From Candidatus Poribacteria bacterium (GTDB lineage Bacteria > Poribacteria > DTPJ01 > WJIO01), in contig WJIO01000242.1 in NCBI GenBank assembly GCA_014730235.1, positions 1 through 6,640 of the forward strand: DNA of 6,640 nt, written 5' to 3'. A model generated the notes under the pieces. The model worked only from the letters and a program-made list of their open reading frames with translations, did no database searches and was not told where the DNA came from. How positions within the stretch are numbered: position 1 is the first letter of the stretch; every line of letters starts with the position of its first letter. Below, one piece after another: positions 4,306 to 6,640 of this stretch. The position numbers and the translations under genes are program-made.

Positions 4306-5409
4306 TTAGAATCTCGCGTTGCATGAAAAGGAAATTATTGGATCTGATTCACTTATCCTCATTTTTTCCCCGTCCAGCAAAAGAGGTTCTCGCCTGGGTG
4401 TTCGGGCAAAATTAAATTCCATGCTGCCAAACCTTAAACCCAGACCAAAGGTAAATCCTTTGTTAATCCAAACTCTTTCTTCGTCTAATAAAGAACCATC
4501 GTTCAGATTAACCAGAGGTTCATAATATTTATCTGTTGTTCGGAAATAACCAGCTCTTAGAATAAATATATCAGCGTAAACCAGTTCTAAACCTAAATTA
4601 TATCTGGGGCCGTCTCTGAAAGGTGGATTTATATCGGTGTTTAATAAAAGTAAGGTGTTGGCTGAATCTTTTATAATACAGGTAGCTCCTATTAAAACCT
4701 GACTTCTTAGTTCATCTGGAATATCATCTCTGTTGAAAGAAAGCTCATCTCCCAGGTTCTGGAAAACAGCGCCGACCCTGACGCGATTGCCAATTTGGTG
4801 GAGAAAGCCTATATTTGCTGCTGTTGTACGACCTATAGTATCTTTAGTGTCTTCTTCATCCAGAGGTATTTTTGATCTTACGGTTTTTACATCAAACCCC
4901 AGTGAAATTCCCCTGTATACTTTTATCCCATATCCCAGAGTAAAGGCAAAGTCGTCCCGGGAAAAGGAATTTACAGCTTTACCGTTTTCATCAACTCTGA
5001 TAAACCTTCCATTGTAGTTAATCGCAAATCCTATACCAAGACTGCCAAATTTACCAAAGGGCAGATTGAAATTAATAAGCCCTATGTCGTTAGAGAAGAC
5101 ATCATACCTTCCATAATCCTCCCACGTACCATCAAGATTTTGTTTCATCATAATTACAGATATATCCGGCAGTTTATGAGTATTTATAAGTAATTCGTTA
5201 GATTCTCCAAAGGGTAGGCCAGCCGGGTTATTATTCAGTGCGCTGGCACCAATGGAATAAGAAGCCGAACTATATCCCGCACCGTTATTCCGGGCAACAG
5301 TGAGCCTTTGAAGAAAATCAACCCCGTACCTGTCTTCTGAAGCTGTGGAAATATGGATAATTATAAAAATCAATGCTGTAGAAACAATTAAGATCTTTTT
5401 ATATATCAA
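4306..5409 (-). CDS. PorV/UPF0164-like outer-membrane beta-barrel protein
   Basis: This 367-residue protein starts at TTG (complement of 5407-5409), supported by GGAG (complement of 5417-5420) 7 nt before it. A signal peptide spans about 1-23 (hydrophobic 6-20, cleavage near STA). The mature N-terminus has the S-x-G-A-S-A-L-N-N-N-P-A-G-L pattern (52-65) typical of PorV/PorQ/UPF0164 proteins, distant relatives of the FadL channel. The rest alternates amphipathic strands (FGSLGIGFAINYNGRF, FTLGYGIKVYRGISLGFDV, RVRVGAVFQNLGDE, FTFGLGLRFGSMEFNFA) and ends in Phe, as outer-membrane barrels assembled by BamA do. About 14 strands would fit the family, but that is inferred. Known members work in type IX secretion (PorV) or are of unknown function. 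No other type IX gene is visible here. It lies between acpS (26 nt) and yigZ (13 nt) in one operon. Confidence 0.82.
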   Translation of the reverse strand: MIYKKILIVSTALIFIIIHISTASEDRYGVDFLQRLTVARNNGAGYSSASYSIGASALNNNPAGLPFGESNELLINTHKLPDISVIMMKQNLDGTWEDYGRYDVFSNDIGLINFNLPFGKFGSLGIGFAINYNGRFIRVDENGKAVNSFSRDDFAFTLGYGIKVYRGISLGFDVKTVRSKIPLDEEDTKDTIGRTTAANIGFLHQIGNRVRVGAVFQNLGDELSFNRDDIPDELRSQVLIGATCIIKDSANTLLLLNTDINPPFRDGPRYNLGLELVYADIFILRAGYFRTTDKYYEPLVNLNDGSLLDEERVWINKGFTFGLGLRFGSMEFNFARTPRREPLLLDGEKMRISESDPIISFSCNARF

Positions 5410-5435
5410 TTTAACACTCCATTATTATTAACGTA

Positions 5436-5828
5436 TCAGGAAGTAAGAATAACCTGGGCTGCCCCATATTCCTTTGTATGAGTCATTGAAACAAGTATAA
5501 GTTTTACGCCAAGACTTTTTGATATACGCTCAGTTTCACCATTAAGTGTAACTTTAGGTTTGCCCATATGGTTATTTGTAACTTCTATTTCCCTCCAGCC
5601 TACCCCGGCCTGCCAGCCTGTGCCTAAAGCTTTAAAGACTGCCTCTTTAACAGCAAATCTGGATGCAAGCTTCTGGTAGTAGTTACCTTTTGATCTGCAA
5701 TAATCCAATTCTTTTGGGGTAAATACCCGTTGCTCAAACTTACTACCCCATCGATTTAATACAGACTCGATCCGGGAAACTTCAATTATATCCAGGCCTA
5801 TACCTACTATATTTCTACCATCCAGCAT
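5436..5828 (-). CDS. acpS: Holo-[acyl-carrier-protein] synthase
   Basis: This 130-residue protein matches the normal length of AcpS, which transfers 4'-phosphopantetheine from coenzyme A to a serine of acyl carrier protein, activating it for fatty-acid synthesis. Motifs are in order: VGIGLDIIEVSRIE (8-21) with the Mg-binding Asp13, FTPKELDYC (36-44), LASRFAVKEAVFKALGTG (54-71) with the metal ligand Glu62 and catalytic-site Lys61, then GKPKVTL (89-95) and a closing SMTHTKEYGAAQVIL strand. All key residues are present. The ATG start follows the ybbR stop by 14 nt without a clear Shine-Dalgarno sequence. The stop is TGA at the expected end, again showing normal TGA termination. The family acts in the cytosol, usually as a trimer. 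Confidence 0.96.
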   Translation of the reverse strand: MLDGRNIVGIGLDIIEVSRIESVLNRWGSKFEQRVFTPKELDYCRSKGNYYQKLASRFAVKEAVFKALGTGWQAGVGWREIEVTNNHMGKPKVTLNGETERISKSLGVKLILVSMTHTKEYGAAQVILTS

Positions 5829-5842
5829 AATTTAAAACCAAT

Positions 5843-6247
5843 TTATTCAGTTAGTTGTATCTCACCGGGTTGTGCTTTTATAAATGATAACCCATCCGGA
5901 AGTTTAACGTTATTTGTCGATAGTTTAATTTTACCCTTTTCCATGTCTTTCTGGCTTAAATTAACTATTATCTGAAAATCATCTAGGTCTAACTCAGCGG
6001 CAGAAGTCTTGACCTGTAGATCTTCAATTATTTTAGGTTCTATATTTATTTTTTCCTCCAGACCAGAAATTTGTATTGGAACTTTATGTAAAATTATAAG
6101 ACCTTCATTATCCCTGGAGATAATTGACATAAAATTGTCAATAGCTTCAGTACCTCTCGGATTACTTGCATAAAGCCACATAACAATAGACAAAAGCAGG
6201 CATATAAGCTTAATTTCAATGTCATTGAATATGTCACGAATCTTCAT
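5843..6247 (-). CDS. cdaR: YbbR/CdaR-like protein with a single YbbR domain
   Basis: A 134-residue protein with one N-terminal membrane helix (about 11-28, IEIKLICLLLSIVMWLYAS) in the N-in orientation, followed by VPIQISGL (56-63) and strands typical of one YbbR repeat reaching the C-terminus (LPDGLSFIKAQPGEIQLTE at 116-134). In Firmicutes CdaR modulates the membrane diadenylate cyclase CdaA and carries several YbbR repeats. This protein has room for only one, so it is a short form, as in some other phyla. The gene overlaps cdaA by 14 nt, strong evidence for coupled translation and a shared task. No frameshift or broken continuation is visible before acpS begins 14 nt downstream. Regulation of the cyclase is inferred from gene order and family. 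Confidence 0.87.
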   Translation of the reverse strand: MKIRDIFNDIEIKLICLLLSIVMWLYASNPRGTEAIDNFMSIISRDNEGLIILHKVPIQISGLEEKINIEPKIIEDLQVKTSAAELDLDDFQIIVNLSQKDMEKGKIKLSTNNVKLPDGLSFIKAQPGEIQLTE

Positions 6248-6640
6248 CAGTAACTACCTTTGAGGTTGTTTCAGTCTCTTCTTGTGTGGCAACAAGAGAA
6301 TCGAGTAAAATATTATAAAGAGTTTCCGGGTTTAGATAACGTGTTATTTCTCCATCCATCGCGACAGAAATTGTTCCGGTTTCTTCTGATACTACTATAG
6401 CCACTGCATCGGTTTCTTCTGTAAGACCGATAGCTGCCCTGTGTCTGGTTCCCATAGATTGCTCCCATCTGCGACTCTGGGAGAGGGGGAGAGTACAGCT
6501 TGCAGCAATAATTTTTCTATCTCTTATTATAATCGCTCCATCATGAAGTTCAGTATCAGGATAGAATATAGTCATCAGCAATTCACGGGACACTTCTGAA
6601 TTAATAAAAACTCCGGATTCAGAAAATTCATCCAAAGAAG
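6234..6640 (-). CDS. cdaA: Diadenylate cyclase CdaA, DAC domain, 5'-partial
   Basis: This is the C-terminal part of a membrane diadenylate cyclase that makes cyclic di-AMP from two ATP. The frame stays open to the window end (codons TCT TTG GAT at 6638-6630 on the complement), so the N-terminal membrane helices lie outside. Numbering from the TTG at 6635, visible catalytic-domain motifs are INSEVSRELLMTIF (11-24), the D-G-A motif in LHDGAIII (30-37), the R-H-R motif in GTRHRAAIGL (62-71) and SEETGTISVA (83-92). DGA and RHR bind ATP and metal in DAC enzymes, so activity is expected. The final 22 or so residues are acidic and Thr-rich, probably a flexible tail. It ends in TGA inside the start of the ybbR gene. 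This is probably the first or an early gene of the operon. Confidence 0.94.
   Translation of the reverse strand, partial: SLDEFSESGVFINSEVSRELLMTIFYPDTELHDGAIIIRDRKIIAASCTLPLSQSRRWEQSMGTRHRAAIGLTEETDAVAIVVSEETGTISVAMDGEITRYLNPETLYNILLDSLVATQEETETTSKVVTDEDS

Overview
The window is bacterial, gene-dense, AT-leaning DNA holding two oppositely directed blocks. An envelope porin ending in Phe, two exported carbohydrate-binding-type proteins, a multiheme c-type cytochrome and a c-di-AMP synthase gene set point to a diderm, uncultured-type bacterium. The two exported proteins, with unrelated domains (NPCBM and LamG), both end in W-G-x-I-K-x-x-Y. From memory, such tails are frequent in Candidatus Poribacteria and neighbouring candidate phyla; this taxonomic hint is unverified inference.

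Plus strand, 1-2220: the 3' part of an NPCBM-domain gene, then a strong intrinsic terminator. A near-consensus promoter lies directly in front of that terminator. Next comes a multiheme cytochrome c gene (848-1720) whose frame is interrupted by one TGA at 1238-1240 although the protein clearly continues beyond it. A NIL-domain ferredoxin with two 4Fe-4S motifs follows 14 nt later, and a long perfect stem-loop closes the block. Cytochrome and ferredoxin probably form a small redox operon.

Minus strand, 2253-3065: a separately placed gene for a secreted LamG-domain protein. The 3066-3244 spacer holds its ribosome-binding site and otherwise nothing I can name.

Minus strand, 6640 down to 3245: a tight operon in the order cdaA (partial), ybbR/cdaR, acpS, PorV/UPF0164-like outer-membrane barrel, yigZ (IMPACT family), gcvH-like. 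Junctions run from a 14-nt overlap to a 26-nt gap. It joins c-di-AMP synthesis and its membrane regulator with activation of acyl carrier protein, an outer-membrane protein and two small cytosolic proteins. The gcvH-like protein has the whole glycine-cleavage H fold but lacks the lipoyl lysine and ends in a strongly acidic, Tyr-containing tail.

Three observations deserve follow-up: the in-frame TGA in the cytochrome (selenocysteine, mutation or assembly error), the lysine-less GcvH with acidic tail, and the shared C-terminal WGxIKxxY signature. No tRNA, rRNA, CRISPR array, insertion sequence or phage gene was seen.
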